DNA of 48,921 nt. Origin: WRIS01 sp050945135. Its GTDB lineage: Bacteria; Actinomycetota; Coriobacteriia; Coriobacteriales; Eggerthellaceae. This document shows, piece after piece, positions 35,133 to 44,252 of this stretch. Positions within the stretch are counted from its first letter, which is position 1; every line of letters begins with the position of its first letter. Where the stretch lies: contig JBMNSJ010000010.1 of the NCBI GenBank assembly GCA_050945135.1, forward strand, positions 1 to 48,921. The letters are read 5' to 3'. The position numbers and the translations under genes were made by a program. The notes below the pieces were generated by a model. That model was not told the origin of the DNA. It did not search any database and saw only the letters and a list, made by a program, of their open reading frames with translations.

Positions 35133-35162
35133 ATAATACCAATAAGAGCGCACTTTATACAA
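35133..35162 (-). promoter_or_regulatory. candidate promoter of the M23 peptidase gene
   Basis: On the minus strand TTGTAT (35157-35162) and TATTAT (35133-35138) with 18-base spacing, about 50 bp upstream of the M23 start. It implies that this gene need not depend on read-through from ispH. Confidence 0.45.
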
Positions 35163-35222
35163 TTTTTCCAACGAAGCACACAAAGACATGAGCAAAATGT
35201 GAAGAAAAGCGACCGAGACGAG

Positions 35223-36065
35223 TTAAGGAATAAGGCTTTCTAGATGAGCTATTACGGCATCTATCTGGTCTTCTGGCGTAGAAGCTCCTGCGCTAACCCC
35301 CACCACATCGTGAGGCTTAAACCACGCCGCATCAATCTCTTCCGGGAGCTCAACATGATAGGAACGCTCACACCTTTGCTTGCAAATTTCATATAAACGC
35401 GTGGTGTTCGAAGAATTACGTCCTCCGATAACGATTATCACATCCACCTCATCAGCAAGCTCAGCTGCCGCTTCCTGACGCTGCCGGGTAGCAAAACAGA
35501 TGGTATTCTTCACACGAGGCTCTAATCCACGTTTTTGCAAAGCAGAGACCACGGCATCCAAGTTTTCTTTTGATTGGGTAGTCTGAACAACAATACCTAA
35601 GGGTTCATCAATCTGTTCGGGCAGGTCAACAACATCTGACACCACCAACACCGTATTAGACTCCCCTTGCGCGTAGGCTTTCATACCCTCAACTTCAGGA
35701 TGTCCGTTCTCGCCAACGATTATCACATTGTAGCCGTCTTGAGCTAACGAAAGAGCCGCCTTTTGAGCACGAGCAACATGAGGACAGGTGGCATCAATAA
35801 CTGAAAGACCTTTTTGTTCTGCTTCAATTTTAACCTGCGGAACAACACCGTGACTTCGGATGATGACAACTCCCTCATCAACCTCATCGAGAGATTCCGC
35901 AACCGACACACCCTTCGCACTCAGTTTTCCAACTTCCTGAGGGTTGTGAATCAAAGGACCTAAGGTGAAGGCACGCTCGTTATCCAAAATGGATGCATAA
36001 GCCATATCAAGCGCACGCTCAACTCCATAACAAGCTCCCGCATGACGCGCTTTTACAACCTTCAC
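35223..36065 (-). CDS. ispH: 4-hydroxy-3-methylbut-2-enyl diphosphate reductase
   Basis: Last enzyme of the MEP isoprenoid pathway, with an [4Fe-4S] cluster held by Cys12 (GACYGV), Cys94 (DATCPHV) and Cys190 (NTICFAT). It has 280 residues; SGHGVV-like RSHGVVPQ and GENGHPEVEGM are conserved, and GGRNSSNTTRL and SAGASTPE close the active site. The start is GTG 36065, which overlaps the plsC stop by four bases (GTGA). Confidence 0.97.
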   Translation of the reverse strand: MKVVKARHAGACYGVERALDMAYASILDNERAFTLGPLIHNPQEVGKLSAKGVSVAESLDEVDEGVVIIRSHGVVPQVKIEAEQKGLSVIDATCPHVARAQKAALSLAQDGYNVIIVGENGHPEVEGMKAYAQGESNTVLVVSDVVDLPEQIDEPLGIVVQTTQSKENLDAVVSALQKRGLEPRVKNTICFATRQRQEAAAELADEVDVIIVIGGRNSSNTTRLYEICKQRCERSYHVELPEEIDAAWFKPHDVVGVSAGASTPEDQIDAVIAHLESLIP

Positions 36066-36916
36066 GCATCCACCTTCTTTTCTTCAGGTTTACCCTGAGG
36101 GTCTGCTCCAGTTATGAGTTCTTCGCTGCTATATTTCTTAATGGGATGCTCCTTAAACAATGCCGAGTAGTCCTTAGCTTCTGGATAAAGTTCAGTCATG
36201 TCCACCTCTTCTGGTGCGCAGCGTTGAGAGAGAGCAAAACATTCACGCATAACAAACCACGAACAAGCATCGAGGCGTTCATCTTTTGGAATAAAATCAA
36301 ACTCAGAGAGAGGCACGGGTGTTCCATATTCCACCGAAACTTTTGGAAAGCGAAAGAATTTCCCTTTTTGCTTAATGTATTCTGCATTTCGTACCGTTGC
36401 GGGAAGAATAGGTGATTTACCCATGCGCGCTATAAAAGCAGCTCCCGAATGAATCTCTGGTACTTGCGTACCCTTACCACGACGTGTACCCTCTGGAAAT
36501 ACACCCACAACCTCGGCATTTTTAAGCATTTTGGCAGCGCGTTTTATTGCAGTTAAATCTGCTGCATCACGTTTTACCGGAAATGCTCCCACTCGAGATA
36601 AGATCTGACCGACTAAGCCACCCGCATTATCAAAGAGAGACTCACGACCCAAGAGCCTAATCCACTGCTTTGGCCGTCCGCTCAGATATAAAAAAACGGT
36701 ATCAAGAAACGAGGTGTGATTGCACACCACCACGACTCCCTTGCGCTTATGAAAAGCGCGTAGGTTTTCAATTCCGTCAACATGGTATCGAAATAGAATC
36801 TTAAATAAAACGAAGAGAAACCCGTAAATCAGATTACCAACAAGATGAGGTACTTCTTTCTCTTTCGAAATACCTCCAAGTGGCATGTCCCATATTTCTT
36901 CGTAGCGATACGGCAC
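36062..36916 (-). CDS. plsC: 1-acyl-sn-glycerol-3-phosphate acyltransferase
   Basis: Adds the second acyl chain, following PlsY. It has 284 residues with the HX4D box CNHTSFLD and the FPEGTRRGKG motif, plus a hydrophobic segment near residues 25-45. The C-terminal tail ends in a charged PEEKKVDA. The start is GTG 36916, 2 bases after the cmk stop; ATG 36886 is an alternative. It overlaps ispH by 4 bases. The cmk-plsC-ispH order is common in Gram-positive bacteria. Confidence 0.92.
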   Translation of the reverse strand: MPYRYEEIWDMPLGGISKEKEVPHLVGNLIYGFLFVLFKILFRYHVDGIENLRAFHKRKGVVVVCNHTSFLDTVFLYLSGRPKQWIRLLGRESLFDNAGGLVGQILSRVGAFPVKRDAADLTAIKRAAKMLKNAEVVGVFPEGTRRGKGTQVPEIHSGAAFIARMGKSPILPATVRNAEYIKQKGKFFRFPKVSVEYGTPVPLSEFDFIPKDERLDACSWFVMRECFALSQRCAPEEVDMTELYPEAKDYSALFKEHPIKKYSSEELITGADPQGKPEEKKVDA

Positions 36917-36918
36917 CC

Positions 36919-37599
36919 TTATTCAAGACCCATCTTCTGTCGCGCCATATCACAGATAGTTTCAATAACATCTTCGATATACGAATCGGTAGAATCTAGC
37001 ATGACAGCATCATCAGCCGGCTTTAAGGGAGATGTTGCACGCGATGAATCATAGCTGTCTCTGCGTTTGATATCTTCGAGTACCTCAAGATAGTCAATCG
37101 AACCAACACCACGGTCTACGTTTTGACGAACACGACGATGAGCGCGCTCTTCATCTGATGCAGTAAGAAATATCTTAAGCTCTGCATCGGGAAATACCAC
37201 TGTACCGATATCGCGCCCCTCGACAACATAATTTCCAAAGGTGCCTATCCGGCGTTGCTGTTCTACAAGTGCCTCGCGCACTGCAGGTGCAGCTGATACC
37301 GGACTTACCGCTTGATCAATCTCTTTGGTTCTAATTGCTAGAGTTACATCATTGCCATCAATAAATACCTGCTTAGGTGCAGGATCGCCCTCGACGTGAG
37401 TAAACTCAATCTGTTTTGCCAATGCAAGAAGACCAAGCTTTTCGTTATCCTCGAGATTGATTTTGTCGTTTACAGCTTGCCAAGCTATTGCTCGATACAT
37501 AGCACCCGTATCGAGGCAAGAAAAGCCAAGCTTTTTTGCAACCGCTTTGGTAACCGTAGATTTACCCGCTCCGGAGGGGCCGTCAATAGCAATTATCAT
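36919..37599 (-). CDS. cmk: cytidylate kinase
   Basis: Phosphorylates CMP and dCMP. It has 226 residues: IAIDGPSGAGKSTVTKAVA at the N-terminus, GFSCLDTGAMYRAIAW, VVEGRDIGTVVFPDA and the LID region ERAHRRVRQ. Its ATG overlaps the aroA stop by 4 bases (ATGA at 37596-37599). Confidence 0.97.
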   Translation of the reverse strand: MIIAIDGPSGAGKSTVTKAVAKKLGFSCLDTGAMYRAIAWQAVNDKINLEDNEKLGLLALAKQIEFTHVEGDPAPKQVFIDGNDVTLAIRTKEIDQAVSPVSAAPAVREALVEQQRRIGTFGNYVVEGRDIGTVVFPDAELKIFLTASDEERAHRRVRQNVDRGVGSIDYLEVLEDIKRRDSYDSSRATSPLKPADDAVMLDSTDSYIEDVIETICDMARQKMGLE

Positions 37600-38921
37600 C
37601 GCGTAAGCCTCTCTATATCTTGCAAAAACTGCGGATAGCTAATTTTTACCGAATCAAAGTTGGTGACCTCTATTGGGTTTTTTCCGGTAAGTCCTACTAA
37701 AGCCCAGGTCATTGCAAGTCTATGATCATTTTTGGAATCAAACACTGTGCCTTTGTCGACAACAAGGCCGGGCTGGCCTTCAATAAATAAATCAGAGCCA
37801 TCTATCCAAGCGTCAACTCCCATGGCGCCGAGTCCTTCAACAATTGCCAAGAGACGATCAGTCTCCTTTAGGCGAAGTTCTTCAACTCCCCTAAATACCG
37901 TTACCCCGCGCGCAAAAGCAGCAACAAGCGACAATACAGGAACCTCATCAATTAGAGTAGGAATCTTTTCGGCTGGAATTTCACATCCATGCAAGACACC
38001 ATCATAATTGACCTGAATGCTTCCGTAAGGCTCTTTTCCTTCTGAGCCTGTGTGACGCACAATAATGTCGGCACCCATGCGCTCAAGCGTTCCCACAAAC
38101 CCGATTCGTGCTGTATTCAGGCTAACTCGGTTAATAGAAATCGAACTTCCTGGTTTCAAAACTGCAGCACAGGCGACAAATGATGCCGAAGAAGGATCTC
38201 CGGGAACCAAAATTTCGGCCGCCTGCAAGACCTTCGGCCCCTTTACGCTTGAGCGTCTTTCGCTTGCTGTAGTAGCAACTCCATACTCTGGCAGCATCAA
38301 CTCGGTATGGTTGCGTGACTGCGAAGGTTCGGTAAGGCTTGTGGTTCCTTTTGCATACACCCCCGCAAGAAGAACGGCGGTTTTAAGCTGCGCAGAAGCC
38401 ATAGGAGCTTCGTAATCTATCGCTTTGAGTTCAGGGTTTCCGTGAATGGTGATAGGCAAGAGCTCTTTTCCCTCTGGAGCAAAGCGAACCCCCATCTTCA
38501 TCAGCGGAGCTGTGATGCGTCGCATAGGACGTTTGACCAAAGAAGAATCTCCGGTGATAGTTACCTCGATATCCCAAGGAGCTAAGATTCCCATAAGCAA
38601 ACGAGCTGTTGTACCGGAATTACCACAATCTATAGGTGAGTCTGGCTGAGTTGGCCCAGCGCTTCCCCAGCCTTGTATAGTGCCTGCAAGGCTGCCGTCG
38701 GCTTGCTTTTCCAACGATATCTTTGCCCCAAGTTGTTCCATTGCGCTAATCGAAGAATGAACATCGGCAGAATCAAGTATCCCTGATACCTCTGAAACTC
38801 CTTCAGCCATAGCCGAAAACAACACGACACGATGCGAAATGCTTTTATCCCCAGGCACAATCGCTTCGCCAGTGAGAGGCCCGCCCAAAGGCTCAATACT
38901 GGTCTTTGAATTACTTTGCAT
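37596..38921 (-). CDS. aroA: 3-phosphoshikimate 1-carboxyvinyltransferase
   Basis: Sixth step of the shikimate pathway. It has 441 residues. GDKSISHRVVLF is the PEP-binding motif, SIDCGNSGTTARLLMG follows, and the C-terminal part has ELRLKETDRL and FDSKNDHRLAMTWA. ATG 38921 has AAAGGAG and lies inside the end of tyrA (11-base overlap). With tyrA it forms an aromatic amino-acid module. Confidence 0.98.
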   Translation of the reverse strand: MQSNSKTSIEPLGGPLTGEAIVPGDKSISHRVVLFSAMAEGVSEVSGILDSADVHSSISAMEQLGAKISLEKQADGSLAGTIQGWGSAGPTQPDSPIDCGNSGTTARLLMGILAPWDIEVTITGDSSLVKRPMRRITAPLMKMGVRFAPEGKELLPITIHGNPELKAIDYEAPMASAQLKTAVLLAGVYAKGTTSLTEPSQSRNHTELMLPEYGVATTASERRSSVKGPKVLQAAEILVPGDPSSASFVACAAVLKPGSSISINRVSLNTARIGFVGTLERMGADIIVRHTGSEGKEPYGSIQVNYDGVLHGCEIPAEKIPTLIDEVPVLSLVAAFARGVTVFRGVEELRLKETDRLLAIVEGLGAMGVDAWIDGSDLFIEGQPGLVVDKGTVFDSKNDHRLAMTWALVGLTGKNPIEVTNFDSVKISYPQFLQDIERLTR

Positions 38922-40056
38922 GTGCGTACTCCTTTGGTGTCAATGGGGAAAACGACACTGAAAAGCCTGCTTCTATCAATTTCGAAGACAAATGACCGAT
39001 ATCCCCTTCATCAGTCAAAACCAAGCTTAGCACCGCTGTATCTTCTGTTATATGATCGATCTCGATTGATTGTATATTACATCCCGCCTGCGAGGCTATG
39101 GTAGTTGCTTCAGCAATGACGCCTTTGCGGTCTTCCATAGGAATGCGAACCTCCAAGAGTCTTTCTGTGGAGGGAACCCAAGCAGTAGGTAGCGCCTTGC
39201 GAGCATCCGCGGCTTCCCGCAATAGCTCTGTCATGCGCTCTGCATTTCCGTCTAGCAAGGCTTGATTAAACTGACCAATAATTTCTTGCATTTCACTCAA
39301 GCCCGCTGACACTGCCTCTGCATTATCGAAAGCAATACCACTCCACAATTTTGGAGAGCCGGCAGCAATACGTGTTGAGTCTTTAAAGCCACCTGCGGCA
39401 AGCCGAAATAAAGCTTGCTGATCATCTGCGTGCCTGGTAGCAAGCTCAACGAGCGCACTAGCAATAAAGTGCGGAACATGACTCACAATCGCAACGGCCT
39501 CGTCATGGTCTTCTCGAGGAAGCGATACAACACGAGCACCCAAGGAGGTAATAAGTTCGTGAAGACGTTGAAAGTTTTCTGCGGGAGTTTCTTCGTTTGG
39601 ACACAAAATCCAATGAGCTCCCTGAAATAAATCGGGACGAGCGCCTTCGATACCATTTTTCTCTGAACCAGCCATAGGATGACCAGGGATATACATCTCA
39701 GGAACACGTAGTACTTCCTCAGCAATTTCGGAAATACGCATCTTTGTTGAAGCGGTGTCACTAATAATTCCAGAATAGTTCCAGCTGTCTATAAGTTCAA
39801 AATACTCACGAATTACGGTGACCGGCGCAGCAATCAATACCAGATCGCAGGATTGCTCTACGAACTCTTTAAACTTAGGATCTTGCGGTGAACATGCTTG
39901 AGTTACCCACCCTTTTTCAAGTGCTATGCAACGAGCCTCTTCCGAAACATCGACACCCAGTATTGATACTTCAGGCAGCTTTGCATGAGCTGTAGCAGCG
40001 AAGGAAGCACCGACCAAGCCAAGGCCGATTAAGGCAATATTCTTAAGTTCTCCCAA
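38911..40056 (-). CDS. tyrA: prephenate dehydrogenase with C-terminal ACT domain
   Basis: Oxidises prephenate to 4-hydroxyphenylpyruvate for tyrosine. It has 381 residues: NAD motif IALIGLGLVGASFAA, GHPMAGSEKNGIEGARPDLF with the catalytic His, AIVSHVPHFIASALV, then an ACT domain (about 305-375, LLEVRIPMEDRKGVIA) that probably binds tyrosine for feedback inhibition. The start is TTG 40056, supported by AGGAG 7 bases upstream; no ATG fits the N-terminus. Confidence 0.95.
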   Translation of the reverse strand: MGELKNIALIGLGLVGASFAATAHAKLPEVSILGVDVSEEARCIALEKGWVTQACSPQDPKFKEFVEQSCDLVLIAAPVTVIREYFELIDSWNYSGIISDTASTKMRISEIAEEVLRVPEMYIPGHPMAGSEKNGIEGARPDLFQGAHWILCPNEETPAENFQRLHELITSLGARVVSLPREDHDEAVAIVSHVPHFIASALVELATRHADDQQALFRLAAGGFKDSTRIAAGSPKLWSGIAFDNAEAVSAGLSEMQEIIGQFNQALLDGNAERMTELLREAADARKALPTAWVPSTERLLEVRIPMEDRKGVIAEATTIASQAGCNIQSIEIDHITEDTAVLSLVLTDEGDIGHLSSKLIEAGFSVSFSPLTPKEYAHAK

Positions 40057-40101
40057 AGTGCTGCTCCTAGCTGTAGTGTTCGATTCGTAAGTATTCTATC
40101 A

Positions 40102-40884
40102 TTATGCCTGAGCATCCCCGACAAGCAAGCCTAGCTCAGTCTCATCAAGAATTCGCCATGAGCCGGATTTTAATCCCCCAAGCTTAAGGCCTCCTACTTG
40201 AATTCGTTGTAGCTTATGTACCGGATATCCAATCGCTTCGAACATGCGTCGCACCTGTCGCTTACGTCCCTCATGAATCAAAATGCGCACTTCAGATGTG
40301 TGTGCAGAACTTGCTAAGAGTTCAACCTGTGCTGGCTGCGTCGGCCCATCTTCGAGCAAGATTCCTTTACGTAAGGGTTCTAAATCAGCGTCTGCAAGCT
40401 TTCCCGATAATTGTGCTTCGTAGATTTTTGGCACATGGTGTTTGGGATGAGTTAAACGATTTCCTAGCTCTCCGTCAGTGGTGAAGAGTAAAAGCCCTGT
40501 TGTATCAGCATCAAGCCTGCCGACAGGAAAGAGACCAGGATAGGTATCCGTAGGCACGAGCGATGCAACACATGCCCTACCAAAGGGGTCTGTCATCGTG
40601 GTTATATAGCCAGCAGGCTTATTGAGCATTAAGGTGACGGCACTATTTGGATACGGAATTACTTTGCCATCGACCGTAATTACATCGACAAGAGGATCGA
40701 CTCGACTCCCTAATTCGGTAACAACCTCTCCATTTACCCTAACCCGACCAGCGGTCATGAGGTTTTCAGAGCCACGTCTGCTTGCCACCCCTGCCCGAGC
40801 TAAGAATTTTTGTAAGCGGAGTGCTACGATGCGTTCTTGGTTAGAATCTTCCACCGTGCTACTCTTCTTCGAAGCTGAGCTCAT
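40102..40884 (-). CDS. RluB/RsuA-type pseudouridine synthase
   Basis: Modifies rRNA (RluB acts on 23S U2605 in E. coli). It has 260 residues: an S4 domain with LQKFLARAGVASRRGSE, the catalytic GRLDADTTGLLLFT, and EGRKRQVRRMFEAIGYPV. It follows scpB with a 26-base overlap if ATG 40884 is used; a GTG at 40854 just after the scpB stop is an alternative start. The scpA-scpB-rluB order is common in Gram-positive bacteria. Confidence 0.93.
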   Translation of the reverse strand: MSSASKKSSTVEDSNQERIVALRLQKFLARAGVASRRGSENLMTAGRVRVNGEVVTELGSRVDPLVDVITVDGKVIPYPNSAVTLMLNKPAGYITTMTDPFGRACVASLVPTDTYPGLFPVGRLDADTTGLLLFTTDGELGNRLTHPKHHVPKIYEAQLSGKLADADLEPLRKGILLEDGPTQPAQVELLASSAHTSEVRILIHEGRKRQVRRMFEAIGYPVHKLQRIQVGGLKLGGLKSGSWRILDETELGLLVGDAQA

Positions 40885-41626
40885 TAAAATCTATCTTATC
40901 AACCAGTCCTACGTGAGAACCCAGAGCTTGTGCTAACAGACTCGCCTGACCCATGGAAAGTCCATCGATTTTCTCGTCGATACTATCGTTATCTTCTTGC
41001 GTCTCGGAATAGGCTTCTCCTTCAAACTCAGAAGGTATCGATACTTCTCCTCGAGTTGCACTTAAACGACTTTTGATGAAAGACCGAGTTTCTTCATCGG
41101 GAGCATACGATTCAATTTCTGGAAGCTCTTTGATTGACTTTAAGCCAAACTTCTCAAGAAAAGACCTTGTGGTGGCGTATAAAACTGGATTACCGGGAGA
41201 ATCAGCCGTACCCGCCTCCTTTACCAAACCCTTTTCAAGAAGTGAATTAATTGACGAATCTGAGCTTACGCCCCTTACTGCAGCAACTCCAGCACGGGTT
41301 AAGGGTTGCGAATACGCAATAATCGCAAGTGTCTCAAGTGCAGCCTGAGAGAGTTTGCGCGTGTCCCAAGAGAGCACATAGTTTTCGATGAGCTCGTGAA
41401 AGGCGGGATGAGTAAACAAGCGCCATCCACCAGCAACTTCGCGCAATTGGATGCCTCGATTTTCTTCCTCGATTTGCGAACGAAGATCTACGAGAGCTGT
41501 CTCGACCTCGCTAGGCTCCACCTCAAGCATGTCAGCAAGAGTAATCGTAGAAACAGGCTCGTCGGTAACGAACAACATTGCTTCAAGAGCTGGCTTCAAT
41601 TGCTTATCTGAAAGTCCGGAAAACAT
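40859..41626 (-). CDS. scpB: segregation and condensation protein B
   Basis: Winged-helix regulator of the SMC complex, 255 residues. It shows LKPALEAMLFVTDEPVS, GGWRLFTHP, LSQAALETLAIIAYSQPLTR and YATTRSFLEKFGLKSIKELPE. The C-terminus has an extra acidic tail of about 70 residues. ATG 41626 has AGAGGGG about 9 bases upstream; a TTG at 41635 is less likely. Confidence 0.96.
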   Translation of the reverse strand: MFSGLSDKQLKPALEAMLFVTDEPVSTITLADMLEVEPSEVETALVDLRSQIEEENRGIQLREVAGGWRLFTHPAFHELIENYVLSWDTRKLSQAALETLAIIAYSQPLTRAGVAAVRGVSSDSSINSLLEKGLVKEAGTADSPGNPVLYATTRSFLEKFGLKSIKELPEIESYAPDEETRSFIKSRLSATRGEVSIPSEFEGEAYSETQEDNDSIDEKIDGLSMGQASLLAQALGSHVGLVDKIDFNELSFEEE

Positions 41627-41640
41627 GATGTGCAACCCCT

Positions 41641-42444
41641 CTATTCGTTCTCTTGCTGTTCAAACACTGCTGAAATAGCCTCATCGCCCTCAAAGCTCAA
41701 CTCGCCACTTTCTTCTATGAAGTTGATACTAATATCTCCGAATGATTTTTTTTGCTCGATTTTTATCATCGAGCGCTTGTAGAGCTCGAGCACCGCAAGA
41801 AAGGTTACCACGATTACAGCACTCGGTGTGGATTCGCTCACAAGATCGGAAAACATCAAATGCTTTGCATTGCTAATACGTCGATGAATTGCCCGTACAT
41901 GAGTCTCGATAGGAATCGGCTTTGATGCGATATGTTCAGCTTCCAACAAAGCCACATCGCGTCTTGCATAAGCTTGCGCACACAAGAGCGCTAAAGCATC
42001 AAGCGTAACCCCATCAAGATAATCGGGCATGCGCGTAAAGTGCTGCCGTTCGGGACCGAACGGTCTTGCGTGCATGCGTGCTTCCGCCTCATAACGAGTG
42101 AGCATAGCTGCCGAGGCGTTTTTATATTTTTTATATTCAAGTAAACGGGTAACAAGAATATCGCGCGCCTCATGAGGACTTATATCTTGAAACTCTTCGA
42201 CTATCTCGGATTTTTCCTTGGGTATCAAACTGGCAGCTTTAATCTCTAATAGGGTTGCTGCAACAAGGAGAAAATCGCTTGCTACGTCAAGATCGAGATT
42301 GTTCATTGAAGCAACTTCTGCCAAATACTGATCGGCAATCTCAGTAATGGAGATTGCGCCAATATCGACTTTTTGTCGACTCACTAAATAGAGCAGAAGA
42401 TCGAAAGGTCCCTCGAAACTCTCTATGTGAACCTTGTATGACAC
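41641..42444 (-). CDS. scpA: segregation and condensation protein A
   Basis: Kleisin that bridges the SMC heads. It has 267 residues: VHIESFEGPFDLLLYLVSRQ at the N-terminus (SMC-neck binding), DFLLVAATLLEIKAASLIP, and the C-terminal winged-helix segment VVTFLAVLELYKRSMI. The start is GTG 42444. scpA, scpB and smc together indicate a complete SMC-ScpAB condensin. Confidence 0.96.
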   Translation of the reverse strand: MSYKVHIESFEGPFDLLLYLVSRQKVDIGAISITEIADQYLAEVASMNNLDLDVASDFLLVAATLLEIKAASLIPKEKSEIVEEFQDISPHEARDILVTRLLEYKKYKNASAAMLTRYEAEARMHARPFGPERQHFTRMPDYLDGVTLDALALLCAQAYARRDVALLEAEHIASKPIPIETHVRAIHRRISNAKHLMFSDLVSESTPSAVIVVTFLAVLELYKRSMIKIEQKKSFGDISINFIEESGELSFEGDEAISAVFEQQENE

Positions 42445-42463
42445 CTTCTTGTCTACACCCTGC

Positions 42464-43513
42464 CTAAAGACTGATATTCATCGCGTCGCGTACATCAGAT
42501 ATCGTTTGTGCAGCTTTTGGCCGCGCCTTTTTAGCTCCCTCAGTCAAAACATCTTTTGCATAGTTAGGGATTGCTGCAAGCTCTTCACGCCTCTCACGGA
42601 AAGGAGTCAAATAGGCAATTAAATCGTCTGCAAAAGCTTTTTTGTGGGCGACGCAACCGCAGCTTGCATCGCGACAGCACTGATCAAACTCAGCGATAAT
42701 CTGTGAATCGCCTACCAGTTTATGGATTTGATGCAGCGGACAGAGCTCGGGATCACCCGGGTCAGTTTTAAGTTTTCGCGCTGGGTCAGTCATGCAGCTC
42801 ATGGCTTTCTTCTTCAAGGTTTCTGCATCATCTGAAATATAAATTGCATTTCCGTAGCTCTTTGACATTTTTCTGCCATCTAAGCCTGGCACTCGCGCAC
42901 CCTCTTCTTCGATGAGAGCGGCTGGCTCGACAAGAGGACCAACAACAAGATCTTCGCCCTTACTTTTGCCATCTTTAATAACCTCACCGTAGGTATAGTT
43001 AAATCTACGAACAACTTCACGGCTTAGTTCGAGATGGGGCAATTGATCTTCGCCAACAGGAACTTTTGTGGCTCGCATAATGGCAATATCAGCTCCCTGG
43101 AGCATGGGGTACTGGAAAAAACCGACGTTTCCAAGATCTTTATCCTTAATGTTTTCACGCTGCTCTTTATAGGTTGGAACACGCTCCAACCACGTCATAG
43201 GAGTAACGAGTCCAAAATATATGTTTAACTCCGCAATTTCTGGAATGTCAGACTGCCGATAAATGATTGATTTCTCTGGGTCCATCCCCGCAGCACACCA
43301 ATCCAGTACCATTTCTTCGGTGTATTCAATGAGCTGAGACGGATCTGCCCAATCGCTGGTTAACGCGTGCCAATCTGCTACAAAGAAATAGGTTTCTTCG
43401 TATTGATGCTGAAGCTTCAGCATATTCTGAAGATTTCCAAACCAATGCCCAAGGTGCATTTTCCCTGTTGGTCGGTAACCCGTGAGAATGATATCTGAGT
43501 GCTGTTCTGACAT
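42464..43513 (-). CDS. trpS: tryptophanyl-tRNA synthetase
   Basis: Class I synthetase charging tRNA-Trp. It has 349 residues: ILTGYRPTGKMHLGHWFGNL (HIGH-type motif HLGH), YFFVADWHALTSDW, and KMSKSYGNAIYI (KMSKS). ATG 43513 has AAGGA upstream; a TTG further out at 43558 would overlap the M50 gene and is rejected. An additional Cys-rich stretch near the C-terminus (CCRDASCGC) resembles the metal-binding cluster seen in some bacterial TrpRS. Confidence 0.97.
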   Translation of the reverse strand: MSEQHSDIILTGYRPTGKMHLGHWFGNLQNMLKLQHQYEETYFFVADWHALTSDWADPSQLIEYTEEMVLDWCAAGMDPEKSIIYRQSDIPEIAELNIYFGLVTPMTWLERVPTYKEQRENIKDKDLGNVGFFQYPMLQGADIAIMRATKVPVGEDQLPHLELSREVVRRFNYTYGEVIKDGKSKGEDLVVGPLVEPAALIEEEGARVPGLDGRKMSKSYGNAIYISDDAETLKKKAMSCMTDPARKLKTDPGDPELCPLHQIHKLVGDSQIIAEFDQCCRDASCGCVAHKKAFADDLIAYLTPFRERREELAAIPNYAKDVLTEGAKKARPKAAQTISDVRDAMNISL

Positions 43514-43554
43514 ATTGTTCCTTACTGCTCTACTCGTCTCTGCTTTTCTCTTTA

Positions 43555-44235
43555 TCAAAGCAGACCCGGAGGAAATATAAGAGATGCGATGTTTCCTGCC
43601 GTTGCCTGCAAGTATATGCCAATGATGTTGACATTGAAAATATAGGGTATTGCAAAAATCACGATAAAGAATATGGGAAGTGCATATCGTTGAATTTTGT
43701 AATAGCTAGGTAGGTATTTTTCAGGGAGAATCACTGCGAAAATGCTCGATCCATCTAAAGGAGGAATCGGCAAAAGATTAAAGAACATTAAATATAGGTT
43801 GATAAGGGCAAACAAAGGAAGAAAGAGATAATAGAAATAGAAGAATATCTCGTTACTTGTTGCTAGACTCAGAGCAAGAGGAGAAAGCGCCCAGGCAACA
43901 AGAGCCGCAAGTATAGCCAAAAGAAGGTTTGCAGCCGGACCAGCGAGTCCAACAATCAAATCTCCTTTACGCGGGTCTTTAAAATATGAAGGGTTGTAGG
44001 GAACTGGCTTAGCATAGCCAAACACAGGACCTCCCATAATCATCAAAAGTCCCGGCAGAATTACGGTACCAAATGGATCGAGGTGTTTAATAGGATTCAG
44101 GCTTAGACGACCTTCTCGCTTTGCGGTTGGATCACCCAGACGATATGCAGCATAGCCATGCATAACCTCGTGAAAAACGATCGCCGGAATAAAGCTCAAG
44201 ATAGAACATATGATATAGGGAATACTGGTAGACAT
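43555..44235 (-). CDS. M50 family site-2 protease-like membrane metalloprotease
   Basis: Integral membrane zinc protease of the RseP/SpoIVFB-like family, 226 residues. It has HEVMH (residues 22-26) in the first membrane segment and the third metal ligand in LLPIPPLDGSS; several other hydrophobic segments follow. Substrate is unknown. Homologues sit next to trpS and scpA in many Gram-positive bacteria, as here. Confidence 0.92.
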   Translation of the reverse strand: MSTSIPYIICSILSFIPAIVFHEVMHGYAAYRLGDPTAKREGRLSLNPIKHLDPFGTVILPGLLMIMGGPVFGYAKPVPYNPSYFKDPRKGDLIVGLAGPAANLLLAILAALVAWALSPLALSLATSNEIFFYFYYLFLPLFALINLYLMFFNLLPIPPLDGSSIFAVILPEKYLPSYYKIQRYALPIFFIVIFAIPYIFNVNIIGIYLQATAGNIASLIFPPGLL

Positions 44236-44252
44236 AACCGCTTTAGTCTACC

